Assembly (NCBI GenBank): GCA_016946835.1
Contig: JACVTC010000174.1
Span: 1 to 64,000, forward strand
Reading direction: 5' to 3'
From: Neocallimastix lanati (nom. inval.)
Lineage: Eukaryota; Neocallimastigomycota; Neocallimastigomycetes; Neocallimastigales; Neocallimastigaceae
DNA length: 64,000 nucleotides
Shown: piece after piece, positions 1-12,100 of the stretch
Layout: each line of letters begins with the position of its first letter
Numbering within the stretch: position 1 is the first letter of the stretch
Position numbers and translations under genes: made by a program
Notes under the pieces: model-generated
What the model was told of the DNA's origin: nothing
Databases searched by the model: none
The model's input: the letters and a program-made list of their open reading frames with translations, nothing else

Positions 1-2
1 AC

Positions 3-836
3 TCGATATTGGAACAATATCTTCGTTGTTTCATTAACGAAAAACAAAATAATTGGTTTGATTTATTACCTTTTGCAGAATTTTCTTATAACAATACTTT
101 ACAACAATCAATAAATCAATCACCATTTTTTGCAAATTATGGTTTTAATCCGAAATTTAATCCTGAAATTCCTTCAAATGAGAATCCGCATAGAGCTGAG
201 AAAAGAATATTAAATATTAATGAAAACATTAAATTTTTAAAAGAAAACTTAGAGCAAGCAAAAAAGACTTATAAGAAATATGCAGATCTGAAAAGAATGG
301 ATTCTCCAGATTTTAAAGTAGGAAATAAAGTTTATCTTTTAAAGGGTAATACAACAAAGAAAAATAGAAAATTATCTGATCAACTAATAGGACCTTTTGA
401 AATAATAAGAAAAGTTAGTGACTTAGCGTACGAACTTAAACTTCCTAATAATATGCGTTGTCACCCTGTATTTCATGTTTCACTTCTCGAACCTTATCAT
501 GAAAATGAATTTTCAAACAGAAGAAATACTCGTAGAAGAAATATTAATCTTAATACGGATACAATTGATAGAACTCCTGAAAGAATAATTAAAATGAAAA
601 CCTTTAACAATAAGAATCGTTACTTGATTAAATGGAAAGGATGCGATTTTAGTGAAAATACTTGGATTGATGAAGATCAAATTCTTGATAGACAATTAAT
701 ACAAGAATATTACAGAAAAGAAAAGAAGAACAAATCTTCGAATGTTAACAACGAATTCTGTCAACCACCTGATGATGCAAACGAGTACTATGTTAGACAT
801 AAATATCAACCTTTTGTAATTGATCTTCCTTCTTAA
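3..836 (+). CDS. Ty3/Gypsy integrase C-terminus with chromodomain (partial)
   Basis: The frame is open from the left edge to a stop at 836. It holds the end of the integrase core (motif EFSYNNTLQQSINQSPFFAN), the GPF/Y-like region (LIGPFEIIRKV, then HPVFHVSLLEPYH) and a chromodomain (about 580-700; RYLIKWKGCDFSENTWIDED). In chromoviruses this tail steers cDNA insertion to particular chromatin marks. The tail beyond the chromodomain is rich in Lys and Asn. The family is clear; the exact clade is not resolved by eye. Confidence 0.88.
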   Translation, partial: SILEQYLRCFINEKQNNWFDLLPFAEFSYNNTLQQSINQSPFFANYGFNPKFNPEIPSNENPHRAEKRILNINENIKFLKENLEQAKKTYKKYADLKRMDSPDFKVGNKVYLLKGNTTKKNRKLSDQLIGPFEIIRKVSDLAYELKLPNNMRCHPVFHVSLLEPYHENEFSNRRNTRRRNINLNTDTIDRTPERIIKMKTFNNKNRYLIKWKGCDFSENTWIDEDQILDRQLIQEYYRKEKKNKSSNVNNEFCQPPDDANEYYVRHKYQPFVIDLPS

Positions 837-873
837 AGTTAATCTCGCAGGAGCTCGACTTAAGGGGCGAGAT

Positions 874-1648
874 TGTAAAGATATTATTAATATCTTTATA
901 AATTTTAATTAAATTTAATCATAAATTTAAGTAAAATTGAAATAAATCTATTAAAAATCACGTGTATAAAATTATTGCAAATAATTTTAAACAAAACTTC
1001 GACTTCTTCCCAATCATATTAATAAATTAAAAATTTCTCTTGTGAAACTAGTAATTGAAAATCATTTCTTTTTATGTAATTTAATTTAAATAATAAGAGT
1101 TAAGGTTTTTTACAAGATAAATTAACAACATGAAACTATGCAATTAGTCATGTTGAAACTTGCGGCATTTTATGCTAAAATCATCTTAAATAATTATGAC
1201 AACTTTTATATTAATTTTAAATAGAAAATATAATAAGAATTTATTAATAATATTTAAATAATAAATAAATAATAAATGAGCTCGATTGAAATTGTTTATA
1301 TTTATTTTAGTTATTAATTATAATTTTCTTTATTTAGTAATAGTTAATTATTTATTATTAGTTTAGGTTAGTATTGTTTTTAAATAAATAGTTAGATAAT
1401 ATAATTCAATAGGAATTATATATTCTAAATGTAATAAGATAAAAATATAAATAGTTAACCAAATTTCATGTATTTTAATCGATGTAATTGTTATTAACGA
1501 TTTATTGTTAATAACACTAATAATTAATAAAGATTATTTTAAAATCTAAATATAATAAAACTTATTTGTTTATAAAACATTTTTGTGTTATTTAGTGTTA
1601 TTATAATTTTTGACTTATAATCTATTTTTTAAATCAAAACTTTATACA
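874..1648 (+). repeat. 3' LTR of element A
   Basis: The LTR begins TGTAAAG directly after the purine tract and seems to end at about 1648 in CTTTATACA, giving near-inverted termini. Its right edge is set by the point where element B's reverse transcriptase frame stops. It is AT-rich, about 775 bp and has no coding capacity. The matching 5' LTR is not in the window, so both edges are estimates. Confidence 0.6.
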
Positions 1649-3423
1649 AATTCACCAATAAAAGGGAATAAAATTTTATTCATTTCTCTTTGGAAGGTTG
1701 AGGGAGCTCCAGTAAGTCCAAAAGGCATAACCTTAAATTGATAATTTCCAAACTTAGTAGTGAAAGTGGTTACTTCAACGCTTTCTTCATCCATTAAGAT
1801 TTGGTGAAAACCAGAAAATAAATCAAGAGTTGTAAATATTTTAGCTCCTCCGAGACTATCAAAAATTTCATCTATATATGGAACTGAATAAGAATCTTTT
1901 TCTGTCATATCATTGACTTTTCGGTAGTCAATGCACAAGCGCCACTTTCCATTGTGTTTTAGAATAAGTACTACTGGAGATGACCATTCTGAACAGGATG
2001 GTTCTATCAATCCTTTCTTAATAAGCTTTGTGAGTTCTTCTTTTAAGATATCTGATTTTAATTTAGTTAACCTATAACTTCTTAATTTTACTGGCTTTGC
2101 ATTAGCTTTTAAACGGATCTTATGTGGTGAAAGTTTAGAAGGAGTTAGTTCTTCTGTTGAAGTGGCAACTATGTCAATCATTTCTTTGAGAATTTTAATA
2201 ATTTGTTCTTTATAATCTTTATTTAAGGTACTTAAAAATTCATCACTCTCAATAAATTCCATTGGAGTTAATTCCTTTATAATTTCCTTTTCATTATTCG
2301 TTTCTTCAACTTTTCTAATAGTGCAGATTATACTTTCTTCATCATAATATTGATTATTTATTTTAGCTATTTCTTCGTATTCACTTTCTGACAAAAGTTT
2401 ACATAGACTGTTTAAGGTTGGATGAATAAATAAACAATGATCGATTTGAGTTTTAAAGTTTATTAACATATCATAAAATGAGTCTTCTTTCTCAATAATT
2501 CTAAAGTCCGCATTAAATTCATAATTATTAATTTTTACTGGTAATCGAACAATAATTCCTTCCGAGTATTCTTCATCTTGTGTTGCTAGTTGGATTCTTC
2601 CACGACTTTTTCCAACTGTTTCATATTCACCAGGTAATTTATCAAAATACTGCTTAGTAACGATGCTTAGGTTACTACAAGAATCAATTAAAAGTTTTCC
2701 TAGTACTCCGTCAACACTTGCATCAACCATTGCTAAGTCTTCTTCGGCTACTTCATTACTTTTACTTATGTAGCTATGATCATAGTTATTCACTAATAAA
2801 GTTCGTGCTATTACATTGTCTACAGTTCCAATTATTTTAGATTTTTCTAACTTTAAACCTTGAGTTAATTGTGAACGAATTTTCGGACATGCATTCAAGA
2901 GTTGACCTATCGTAATACTGGATTTAAGATTATTTAAATCATCCATAATATTGTAAGGTTCTTTATTATTCATCATTTTGATATTCCTTTTTACTAACTG
3001 GGTATTTTCATTATTAGTTTCTTTAGTTTTTGTTGAAATTAATTTTTCCAAAGTATTAGTTTTATTTTGTTGATTATCTTTATTCATTTCTAGATCTTCT
3101 ATTTCATTATCGATTACAAGTATATCTTCAGATTCAACTTTTTCCTTTCCTTTTGATGAATAATTGTTGTTTTCTTCTTTACTTTCTCTTACTCTTGTTA
3201 TATTTCTTAATTCCTTTTCTTTTTGTTTTTCTTTGTTAATATTTGGTTGAGTTAAAATTGAAGGAAGTATTTGATTTTTATAAACTTTATTTGGTTTATT
3301 ATGTAGCTCATTTTCTTTCTTCTTTCTTAAAGCAGGAGTTGCGAAAGGACGTGGATTATCTTTTAAACTTTTATGTACTTTCTTGGAATTATTTTCTTCT
3401 TTTTCGCTGTTATTATCATTCAT
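1649..3423 (-). CDS. Ty3/Gypsy protease-reverse transcriptase (partial, element B)
   Basis: After an Asn/Lys/Glu-rich N-terminal stretch there is a retropepsin-like active-site segment (GKLLIDSCSNLSIV), followed by the fingers and palm of a Ty3/Gypsy reverse transcriptase: VKLRSYRLTKLK, IEPSCSEWSSPVVLI, WRLCIDYRKVND, FTTLDLFSGFHQI and VMPFGLTGAPSTF. The frame ends where element A begins, before the usual YxDD box. The same frame is open upstream to about 3600, overlapping the end of Gag, which is consistent with frameshift expression. Confidence 0.82.
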
Positions 3424-3605
3424 TTTTCTTTTTATAGCATTTATAATGATATCATCCTCACTTTCAGTTGTGTCACTAAAATCAGATTCTTCAGATTCTT
3501 CATTAAAGGAATTATTATCAATTGGAGTATTCTTAGTAAAAGTATTATTTTGTAAATTATTTAATGAAGCTATTGTTTTGTCATTGGGAGTGCTTCTGCT
3601 CCCAT

Positions 3606-4517
3606 TTAGAAGTTTAAAGACTTTTTGGAATATATTTCTTTTTTATTTTTTTCCATAATCTTATTTAATTGAGGGCAATAGTATGAGTAATGACCTTCTT
3701 CCTTACAGAAGAAGCAAGTTTTAACAGATAAATTTCTCATTTTCTGGGTTGATTCTTCTATAATATCTTGAGGTTTCAGTTTATTATTTGTTTGACTTGT
3801 TTGGAAAGTTTCGTTTCTTCTTTTAGGATAAAGTCTTGAAGTAGTACTGTTTTGATTATTTTGATTATGCTGGGAATTATTAACATTATAGGTATTAATA
3901 TTATTGTTCCTTACAGAAAGTCTATCTACTTTCTCGGCAATTTTGAAAGCTTTCTCCATACTTATATCATCTTTAAGGGATAATTTCTTCCAGGCTTCAT
4001 AATTATTTTGAATAGAATCAATATAATCTAGTACACCAATGCGCTTTCTTCTCTTTTTATCAAGTTTAGTGTACAAAGTTCTATATCTTACATTAAAGTC
4101 TTTAATCTTTTCGTTTCTTTTAATTCGCATTGCACGAAGTTCTTTAAGAAGTAAATTTTGATCTTCTTTAATACCGTAAAAATTTTCAAGACTTGAAATA
4201 ATTTTTCCAAGAGAAGGAAATTTAATATCATCATCAACATTTTCTTCTTCATCATCTTCTTCTTCTTCATCTGATGAATCATCACTTTCATCATCACTAT
4301 CTTCTCCCAAATCTTCAATAACGCGTTGTACTTCACCAGAGCTGGTAAGTAAACAAGCATTAAATATTGTTTCTGGATCTGTAATACCTTGTATCTTGAT
4401 CCAAAGTTTTAATTCAGTAGCCCAGGACTTAATATCTAAATTGTCCTTGCTAAGTTTCACAATATCTCTTAATTCTTTTTTCAATTCTTTAAAGCTCAAA
4501 GTTGTTTCCTTGGACAT
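3606..4517 (-). CDS. Gag-like protein with zinc knuckle (element B)
   Basis: The product is about 303 residues if started at the ATG ending at 4517 (MSKETTLSF); an upstream in-frame ATG at 4583 adds a less Gag-like hydrophobic leader. It has an acidic linker of Asp/Ser/Glu in the middle and a capsid-like segment around LLKELRAMRIKRNEKIKDFN. Near the C-terminus is a CCHC zinc knuckle (CFFCKEEGHYSYYC), the nucleic-acid-binding motif of Gag. It lies just upstream of the element's Pol frame. The assignment rests on the knuckle plus position. Confidence 0.75.
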   Translation of the reverse strand: MSKETTLSFKELKKELRDIVKLSKDNLDIKSWATELKLWIKIQGITDPETIFNACLLTSSGEVQRVIEDLGEDSDDESDDSSDEEEEDDEEENVDDDIKFPSLGKIISSLENFYGIKEDQNLLLKELRAMRIKRNEKIKDFNVRYRTLYTKLDKKRRKRIGVLDYIDSIQNNYEAWKKLSLKDDISMEKAFKIAEKVDRLSVRNNNINTYNVNNSQHNQNNQNSTTSRLYPKRRNETFQTSQTNNKLKPQDIIEESTQKMRNLSVKTCFFCKEEGHYSYYCPQLNKIMEKNKKEIYSKKSLNF

Positions 4518-4686
4518 TTTGTTTAAATATTTCTTGTTGTATATTAATGAGGTGATTAAATAAGAATAAATTTGGAAATACAACTTTAAAAATATAATTT
4601 AATAGGTAATTTAATATCGAATCAATTTTTAAAACAATATATTTTAGTAACTTTTGAAAATAATAATTTTATTTGCTTTCTTTAGT

Positions 4687-4965
4687 AGATATAAGCTCGA
4701 AATCCTTATCGACAACTTAGTAGAAATTATAAAGCACGAGGTTCTTTTCGACTACTTTATTAAGAATAATTTTTAAGTTCGAAATCTTTATCGACAACTC
4801 AATAGAATAATTTTTAAGTTCGAAATCTTTATCGACAATTCAATGGAATAATTTTAAGTTCGAAATCTTTATCGACAACTTAATAGAATAATTTTAAGTT
4901 CGAAATCTTTATCGACAACTTAATAGAATATTTTTCAAGCTCGAAATCTTTATCGACCACTTGAA
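4687..4965. repeat. Tandem repeat, about 41-bp unit, in leader of element B
   Basis: About six or seven head-to-tail copies of a unit containing AAGTTCGAAATCTTTATCGA followed by CAACTTAATAGAATAATTTT. Inner copies are nearly identical and outer ones are diverged, as expected for a small array growing from the middle. It lies between the Gag start and the 5' end of element B. There are no spacers, so it is not a CRISPR array. Confidence 0.85.
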
Positions 4966-5099
4966 TTTTGTAATTTAGTATATTTGTAGTAATAAATTTA
5001 GAAGCAAAGTTTTATTTATTATTTTCACCTTTCAAAAATTTTTCTTTTTAAACGATAAATATTATATTGTTATAGCTAATAAAATTATTAATTAATTAT

Positions 5100-5760
5100 A
5101 ATTATTAAACACAAAAAATAATCTTTATTGTCGTACAATCTGATAGTACACACTGTCTGACGTGCAGCTTACCTAATGGTGTCATGCCACGCGTGTGCCA
5201 CGATTACTATATTCAATATAAAATATAGCAGTTCAGAGCCTACTAGCCCAATTATTATGTAGGATAAACTTAATCCGATAATCTATGTACGGAATAAAAA
5301 AAATTTTAAAAGTATTCAATAATATTTTTATTAACTAATAAAAATTAACTAAAAACACAATATTTTCAAAGTAAATTAAGATTCTATTACAGGAATTATA
5401 TAACAAATAAAGTACCAGTAATAAAAAAAAATAAAAAAAAAATTTAAATGGCGAAGTTAGCCAAAGTCTGGTACTTTATATAATAAAGTGCCTTATAACT
5501 AGCACAAAGAAAAATAAAAAAAATATAAAAAAAAAACAATCTTACGCCTTCGGTGACGTAAGCTCCTTATTCGCCAGTGCTTGGAAAGTACCCGCACCTT
5601 CGTGTGTTGAAACGTTGAAGGCTGAACTATTATTACCGGGTCGGTAACCAAATACCTTCGTCTACTTTCCAATTAATTCCCAAAATAACTATTATCCAAT
5701 AACCTACTATGAATAATAGATATTTTGTTGTTTTCTGGAAATACACTGTGTATGAGCTCT
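5100..5760 (-). other. GC-richer untranslated leader blocks of element B
   Basis: Two blocks (about 5130-5290 and 5540-5670) stand out from the AT background but have no long open frame. Between them is an inverted pair, ATAAAGTACCAG (about 5407) and CTGGTACTTTAT (about 5468), that could fold into a hairpin. The position between Gag and the primer-binding-like site suggests leader RNA structure or a packaging region; that role is an inference. Confidence 0.4.
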
Positions 5761-5974
5761 ATCCGCTCCTTGTTATAATTTTACAAGATTTGGTTTTTTT
5801 TTAGAATCTTAATTTTACTTATTTAAAAAAATTTTTTTTTTTTTTTTTTTTATATATATATATCAAACAAGCGCCATAGGTTAATCAAAGGATTAACGAC
5901 TTACTTGTTTATCAATATAAAATAAAAAAAAAAAATTAAAAAAAATCTATGTTATTTACTATTATTTCTATTTA

Positions 5975-5994
5975 ATTCCCCGATATCTCCACCA
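5975..5994 (-). other. Probable primer-binding site of element B
   Basis: Read on the minus strand this is TGGTGGAGATATCGGGGAAT, the complement of a tRNA 3' end finishing in CCA. A TG dinucleotide that could be an LTR edge (TGTTAAGG on the plus strand) lies 6 bp beyond at 6001. The resemblance to a T-stem plus acceptor stem is good, though the acceptor would be one base long if taken literally. Confidence 0.5.
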
Positions 5995-6000
5995 TATAAA

Positions 6001-6308
6001 TGTTAAGGTTTTAGAGAATTAAATAAAAATAAAGTAAGGAAACACAAATTTTATTTATTTATTTATTATTTTTATTTATAAATTTATTTGATTTTATTTG
6101 ATGATCTTTAAAAATTGGTAGCAAAAATTTACAACTATTTATACTTTTTTTTCAAGGCATAAAAGTTGATCTTGCCACTAAATTACATTTTATTATTATT
6201 TTTCTTTTTATATATAAAAACTATTAAATTTAAATTGATTTTTATAATCAATTATATAAAATTTAATTATAACAATATAAATAAAATACATTTATAATAT
6301 TAATAAAA

Positions 6309-6360
<52 letters not shown>

Positions 6361-7886
6361 CTATCTAAAATATTACTAATAAGAATTTATTTAATTGGCT
6401 AAAATTTTTATTACAATCTGTTAAAATATTCAAATAAAAATAAAAATACTATTCTAATATAAAGGTTTTTAATAAAATAAAATATTTGTCAATATAAAAT
6501 AAAACATTTCGATATAAAATTTTATAATAAAAGTTAAAATATAATATATAAATTTTTAATTATCAATATATAAAAATATTATTAATACAAATTTTCATTA
6601 TTAATATAAAAAATAAAAAAAGTAAGATTTATTATTAATATTGCTAATATAAGTTTTAAATATATAAAAATATTACTATTAATATAAGATTTAATATAAA
6701 ATTATAAAGTTTAATATAATTTTTGATTTAATTTTTAATCTTTGAATTTAAAAATTTATTAAAGTACAAAAATAATAATGTACACATAATGTATTAGAAA
6801 TAAATCGTAGATTTAATTAAGAATGCATTATTTAGTACATTCTTATCAAGAATGGTTTGGTTCGGGGTTTTTATAAAAATTATTCAAAAATTATAAATAA
6901 AATTAAAACAATAATAAAAATAAAAATAAAAGATTAATATAAACAAAAAAAAAAATAAACAATATAACTTTTTAAAATTTGATTTTTATAATTCTTTTAT
7001 TAAATTTTTTTTATTTAAAAATTATAATGTTAGAATTACAATATAAAAAAAAAAATACAATTTTTTTACTGTTATTTATATTTTTTTCTTAAAATAATAG
7101 AAATGGTAAAGCCATTTCTTTGTATAATAAAAATTAATTATTATTAATAATTTTTATATTATTTTTTTTTTTTTTATTGTTAATATAATTATTATTTACT
7201 TATAATAAATAATGCTTATATATTAATCTATTACTAATTATTTATTACTAATCTACTTAATTATATATTTTAAAAGACAATTTTTTTATTTTACAGAAAT
7301 TAATTCTGTGGTTTAGTAATATTTATTTAATCCTAAAGTTTAATTTTACTAAGTTTAGAAAAATAATATTATTTAAATTGTTAATATAAAATTTATAATC
7401 ATTTCATCAAATTTATAATATAATATTTATAATAAAACATATAATAATAATATAACTATTTTCTTTTATGTTTAATTTTTTTTTTTTTTTTTTTTTTTTT
7501 TATTAGTAATCATTAATACAATTTTTAATCTGGAATTTTCCAAAGAAATAATTAATATTGATAAGTTTAATATTAATAAAAGAATTATTGATAAGATTTT
7601 GATAAACTATTAAGAAAATTGATAAAATAAACTATATAATATTGATAAGGATTTTAATAATAATAAAATATAGATAAGAATAATAAAAGTAGTATAGATA
7701 AGGAATTAATATTAAATACACTTTTTTAAATAGTATAATTTAATTTGTACTAATTAGGAATATAGATGAATTTATTAGAATATAGAAAGTTCCAAAAGAA
7801 TAAAGAATCAAATAATTTATTTAAGGGTTAAATAAATCATTTAAGATAAATAACCAAAAGAACATTATTTGGGCATTCTTTATCAA
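6001..7886. other. AT-rich stretch, probable old LTR and spacer, no gene
   Basis: No coding frame is seen. It probably begins with the LTR of element B. It includes a poly-T run (6311-6355), a short hairpin with 8-bp arms AGAAATGG/CCATTTCT (7099-7119), another poly-T (about 7479-7501), and two related hairpin-bearing motifs near 6826 and 7861. Confidence 0.5.
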
Positions 7887-8316
7887 GAATCATAAAAATT
7901 AGCATAATGTCTTAGTTGTTAGTAACTAAGACTTTAGTTCGAACTTCTCAAGTTCGAAACCTTTATTTTTCCAAAAAATATATTTTATTATTATTTTTAT
8001 TTTATTTTTATTTTTATTAAGAAAAATAGCTTGATTGGTTATTTTTAATTCATTAAAATTTCTTTATTTTATTTATCAAAATTTTTATATAAATAGGAGT
8101 AGATTTTCCTTTAAAAATATTTTATACTTTGAGTTTTTATTAATAAAATAAAATTATTATTAAACATTAACTTATTAAGTTAATTAATGTGTTTTTGATA
8201 ATAAATTTATAATTAATAAAATAAATATAAATAAAAATATTTTACTTATTTTATTTTATTTTAAAGGTTTTAAGTGTTTATTTTTAAAATTTATTGTCAA
8301 GAACCATTTCATGACA
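7887..8316 (+). repeat. 5' LTR of element C
   Basis: It matches 13779-14208 almost base for base, from GAATCATAAAAATTAGC to CATTTCATGACA. A TATA-like TATAAATAGGAG at about 8089 is a plausible promoter, as expected for the U3/R junction. The LTR lacks the TGTAACG start seen in the right copy. Confidence 0.9.
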
Positions 8317-8545
8317 ATAAAAACTCCTAAAAATAAAAAACTTAATACCTTAGTGTTTAAAATTTTTAAGTATTCTTTTTAAGAAAAATAAGTCAGTAGC
8401 AAACAATAAATGTTTGTAAATTAAGGCGTTTTTCAAAAAGAGAATATAAAGATAAGTCAGTAGCTTTGTGCGAAGAAAGGCGTCTTTACTAATTAAAAAT
8501 TTTAATCATTGCGTTTCTTAATAATATTTCTAATAAAACATTTTT

Positions 8546-8585
<40 letters not shown>

Positions 8586-9188
8586 GAGTAAAATTTTTTA
8601 AGAAAATATTCAGAAATAATTGAATTAGTACTGACTTAGAAGCAGGTTCTAATTCAAATACAAGAAGTGAAGAAATTTCCGGAGTAAGTTTATCTTGTAC
8701 AATAATTGGGTTGGCAAGCTCTGAACTACTTTGAAAATTTTATTTTTTTTAAAGTACTCGAGGTGCGCTCAAGTACACAAGTCGTAATAGACGAGTGACT
8801 TGACAAATAAGCGCATACTATTTCTTCACCTTTTGAATTAAACCTGGAAAATTTCAGGAAATGCTTTTATTTCTAACTTATTTTTGAACGCTTAAATTTT
8901 CTTAAAATTAAATTTATTCTTATTAGATTTTTATTTTTTTTCTTTTTCTAATTTCTTTCTGGAACGAATTCTAATAAAACAATTTTTTTTTTCTTTTAAT
9001 TTCCTATAAATTTTTATTATTTCTTTTTTCGTTCCAATAACACAAATAACAAAAATTTAATTAATAATTTTATTTAACAATACTAATATTTTTCAAAAAA
9101 ATAAAAACTTTGTCAATCAAAATTCTTTCCATTACTTTTAATTACAATTATATCATTTCTTTATATTCTTTACAAATTACAAATAAAT
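8317..9188 (+). other. Leader of element C, with an AAT microsatellite
   Basis: Untranslated leader between the LTR and Gag-Pol. It contains a duplicated motif AAGTCAGTAGC (about 8390 and 8455), each followed by an AAGGCGT block, and a pure AAT run at about 8549-8585. No TGG-type primer-binding site is obvious next to the LTR, so the priming mode is not settled from sequence. Confidence 0.5.
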
Positions 9189-12100
9189 ATGGAGGAACAC
9201 AATATTTTTGAAAATGCTACCTTAAAAGATGGCTTTGCCGGTGACAGAAGATATTTGAAAGGTTTCCTAGCTAAAATTGATCTTATATTTGCTCTCTATC
9301 CAGATCAATACCTCGAAGATGAAAAGAAAGTAATTTATATAATCTCCCGATTGTATGGAAACGCAATGAATTGGGCAGCTACCTTGATCGAGAATAATGA
9401 CCCATGTCTACATAACTACGAAGCCTTTGTAGGAAGATTAAAGGCTTTTTATGGGAGTAATGACGAATCCTATGTAGCCAACCAAATGCTAAGAAGAATT
9501 AAACAAAAAAACATAGGAGGAGTCAGTGGATACATATTAGAATTTAACAAGTATGCCGATGTATCCACATGGAACGAAGAAGCAAAAATGGACGCTTTTA
9601 TGGCCGGTTTAAATGATAATGTTGCCTCTCGTATTCTTGAAATGTTTCCTGGCCCAAAAACTTTATTCGCCATGCAAACAATTGCTTCCAGAATTGATTC
9701 TCGTCTATATGTTCAAAGACAATTTTCAAACCAAAGGCATTTCAATAACGAAAATCAAAGATTTAATAAAGCTCATTCACAAAAAAGAAATAAGTCTAAA
9801 TTCAGCTTTCATAAGCCTCTTTCTAAACAAGAAAAGGAAAGAAGAAAAAGGGAAAATCTCTGTGTTTATTGTGGCTCTCCAGACCACAGTTTAAAAGATT
9901 GTACAAAGAAGAATAAAAATAAAGAAAATATTTCCATGGTATCTATTCCTGCCAAGGCCTCAAATTTAAACAATTCCTCTCAAGAACATCTTGCTACAGA
10001 ATTTAAATTATCTTTCGAACTAACGCCAAAGATTCTTATAGATTCCGGTTCTAAGCTCAATCTCATTGATGTCGACTACTGCAATGACCATAATTTACCT
10101 TATCATGATGATGGTCAATTACCAAAAATCATTGGTATTGGTGGTAGTCAATCTATCTTCGGTATAACTCCACCTCTTAATCTTCGTTATAAGGATCATC
10201 TTTGTAGAACTCAATTTTATGTTACAGATTTACCTGCTTATCCTTGTATTTTAGGTCTCGATTGGCTCAAAGAACACAACCCTCATATTGATTTTGCTAC
10301 GAATACTTTATCTTTTGTTTCTAGTCACTGTCTTACTTATTGTGTCTCTTTACCAAATAATGTTCCAGAATTCCCAGAAGAACCTTCTGCTTTTCCCATT
10401 ATAGAAAATAATTCTTGCCGTAATACCACTAACAATAAAAGTCACAATTCTACTTCCTCTCATAACAATTTAAATTTACAAAACACTTCTCCTTGTACTT
10501 CTTTTATGGTTATAACCGATGAATCCAATTGTAAATCAAAAAGTATCCCTAACAATTCTAATTCTTTAACTTCTAATTCACTTTCTGTTTCTCATGATAC
10601 TTCCAAAAATTCTATTTCAAAACTTAACTCTTCTCTTAATCCTATTTCATATTCTGAATTAAAATCTAAACTTCCTAAAGTATTAATGGAATTTTTTGAC
10701 GTTTTTAGTGAATCTTCTGCCAACGAACTTCCGCCTCATCGTCAATATGATTGTCAAATAAATATTATAGCTAACGGAAAGCTTTATTATGGTCCTATCT
10801 ATCCATTAACAGATAAGGAAATAAAAGCTTTAGAGAAATATATCAAGGAAAACCTTAAGAAAGGATTTATTCGTAAATCCAAATCTCCTGCCGGTGCTTC
10901 AATATTCTTTGTCCTTAAAAAGAATGGTGAACTCCGATTAGTAGTTGACTACCGCCCTCTCAATGAAATCACAATTCGAGATTCCTATCCTCTTCCACTA
11001 ATTCAAGATATGCTTGAGCATTTGGGGAAAGCAAAAATCTTTTCTAAATTAGATCTTCGCTCGGCATATAATCTCATTCGAATTAAGGAAGGCGACGAAT
11101 ACAAGACCACTTTTACTTGTATTTTTGGACACTTTGAATACACCGTAATGCCATTTGGGCTAAAGAACGCTCCTGCCGTTTTCCAACATTTCATTAATGA
11201 TGTTCTTGAAGATGTTATTGGAAAATTTGCATATGCCTACATCGATGACATCATTATCTTCTCTAAAGATTACAATTCTCATGTTAAGCATGTCAAGGAA
11301 ATTTTAACTCGCCTCAGGAAAGCTAAACTATATGCTAAACTCGAAAAATGCGAATTTTTCGTTCCTTACATCGATTTCCTTGGGCACCGTATCTCCTCTG
11401 AAGGCATTTATATGGACCCCAAAAAGGTCGACTCCATCTTAAATTGGCCCGTTCCTACTTGTGTAAAAGACGTTCAATCTTTTCTCGGTCTAGCAAATTT
11501 TTACAGACGTTTTATTCCAGGTTTTGCTAAACTTGCTCATCCTCTCCATCATCTTTTAAGAAAGAATGTTAAGTTTTCATGGTCTCCTGATGTCCAAGCT
11601 GCTTTTGACTCTCTTAAATTAAAGTTTACCTCATCACCAGTTCTTATTTATCCTAATAGAGAACTTCCTTTCATAGTTGAAACTGATTCTAGTAACTTTG
11701 CTATTGGTGCTGTCCTATCACAGAAATCTCCAAACGACAATCATTTACACCCGGTCGCTTTCTTTTCTAGATCACTTACAGGTGCAGAACGCAACTACCC
11801 AATTTACGACAAAGAACTTTTGGCTATTGTTTCCGCTTTAGAAAATTGGCGCCATCTTCTTAAAGGTTCTGACATTCCTTTCATTATTTTCTCCGATCAT
11901 CGTAACCTTTTATTTCAAAAGAAACCTGAAAAAATGACTCAAAGACTTGTTCGATGGTCTTTATTTCTTTCAGAATTCAATTTTAAAATCCTGTATCGTT
12001 CCGGTTCCTCTAATGGTAAACCTGATGCTCTTTCCCGCCGTCCTGATTATGTTAACTCTACTAATGATTTAGATATTCCCTTTACCGTCCTTCGTCCAGA

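Larger units (their letters stand above)
1..1648 (+). mobile_element. Ty3/Gypsy chromovirus A, 3' part only
   Basis: This is the 3' end of an LTR retrotransposon entering from the left edge. It contains the integrase tail, a chromodomain, a purine-rich tract (about 861-873) and a 3' LTR. Where the LTR ends, the reverse transcriptase frame of element B begins abruptly on the opposite strand, so A appears to be inserted into B. The remainder of A lies outside the window, so completeness cannot be judged; the visible coding part looks whole. Confidence 0.88.
1649..6000 (-). mobile_element. Ty3/Gypsy element B, interrupted by A
   Basis: The element is on the minus strand. In its own 5' to 3' order it shows a primer-binding-like site (5975-5994), a long leader with GC-richer blocks and 41-bp tandem repeats (4687-4965), a Gag frame, then a second frame with protease and the start of reverse transcriptase. 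The latter is cut at about 1649 by element A. Gag and Pol lie in different frames, as in Ty3 relatives that shift frame during translation. Its LTR probably starts at about 6001 and runs right, but I could not find the far edge. It is a broken copy (one clear insertion) and older than A. Confidence 0.75.

Noticed and set aside
4687-4965. CRISPR-like array
   Set aside because: Direct tandem repeats without unique spacers, inside a eukaryotic retrotransposon.
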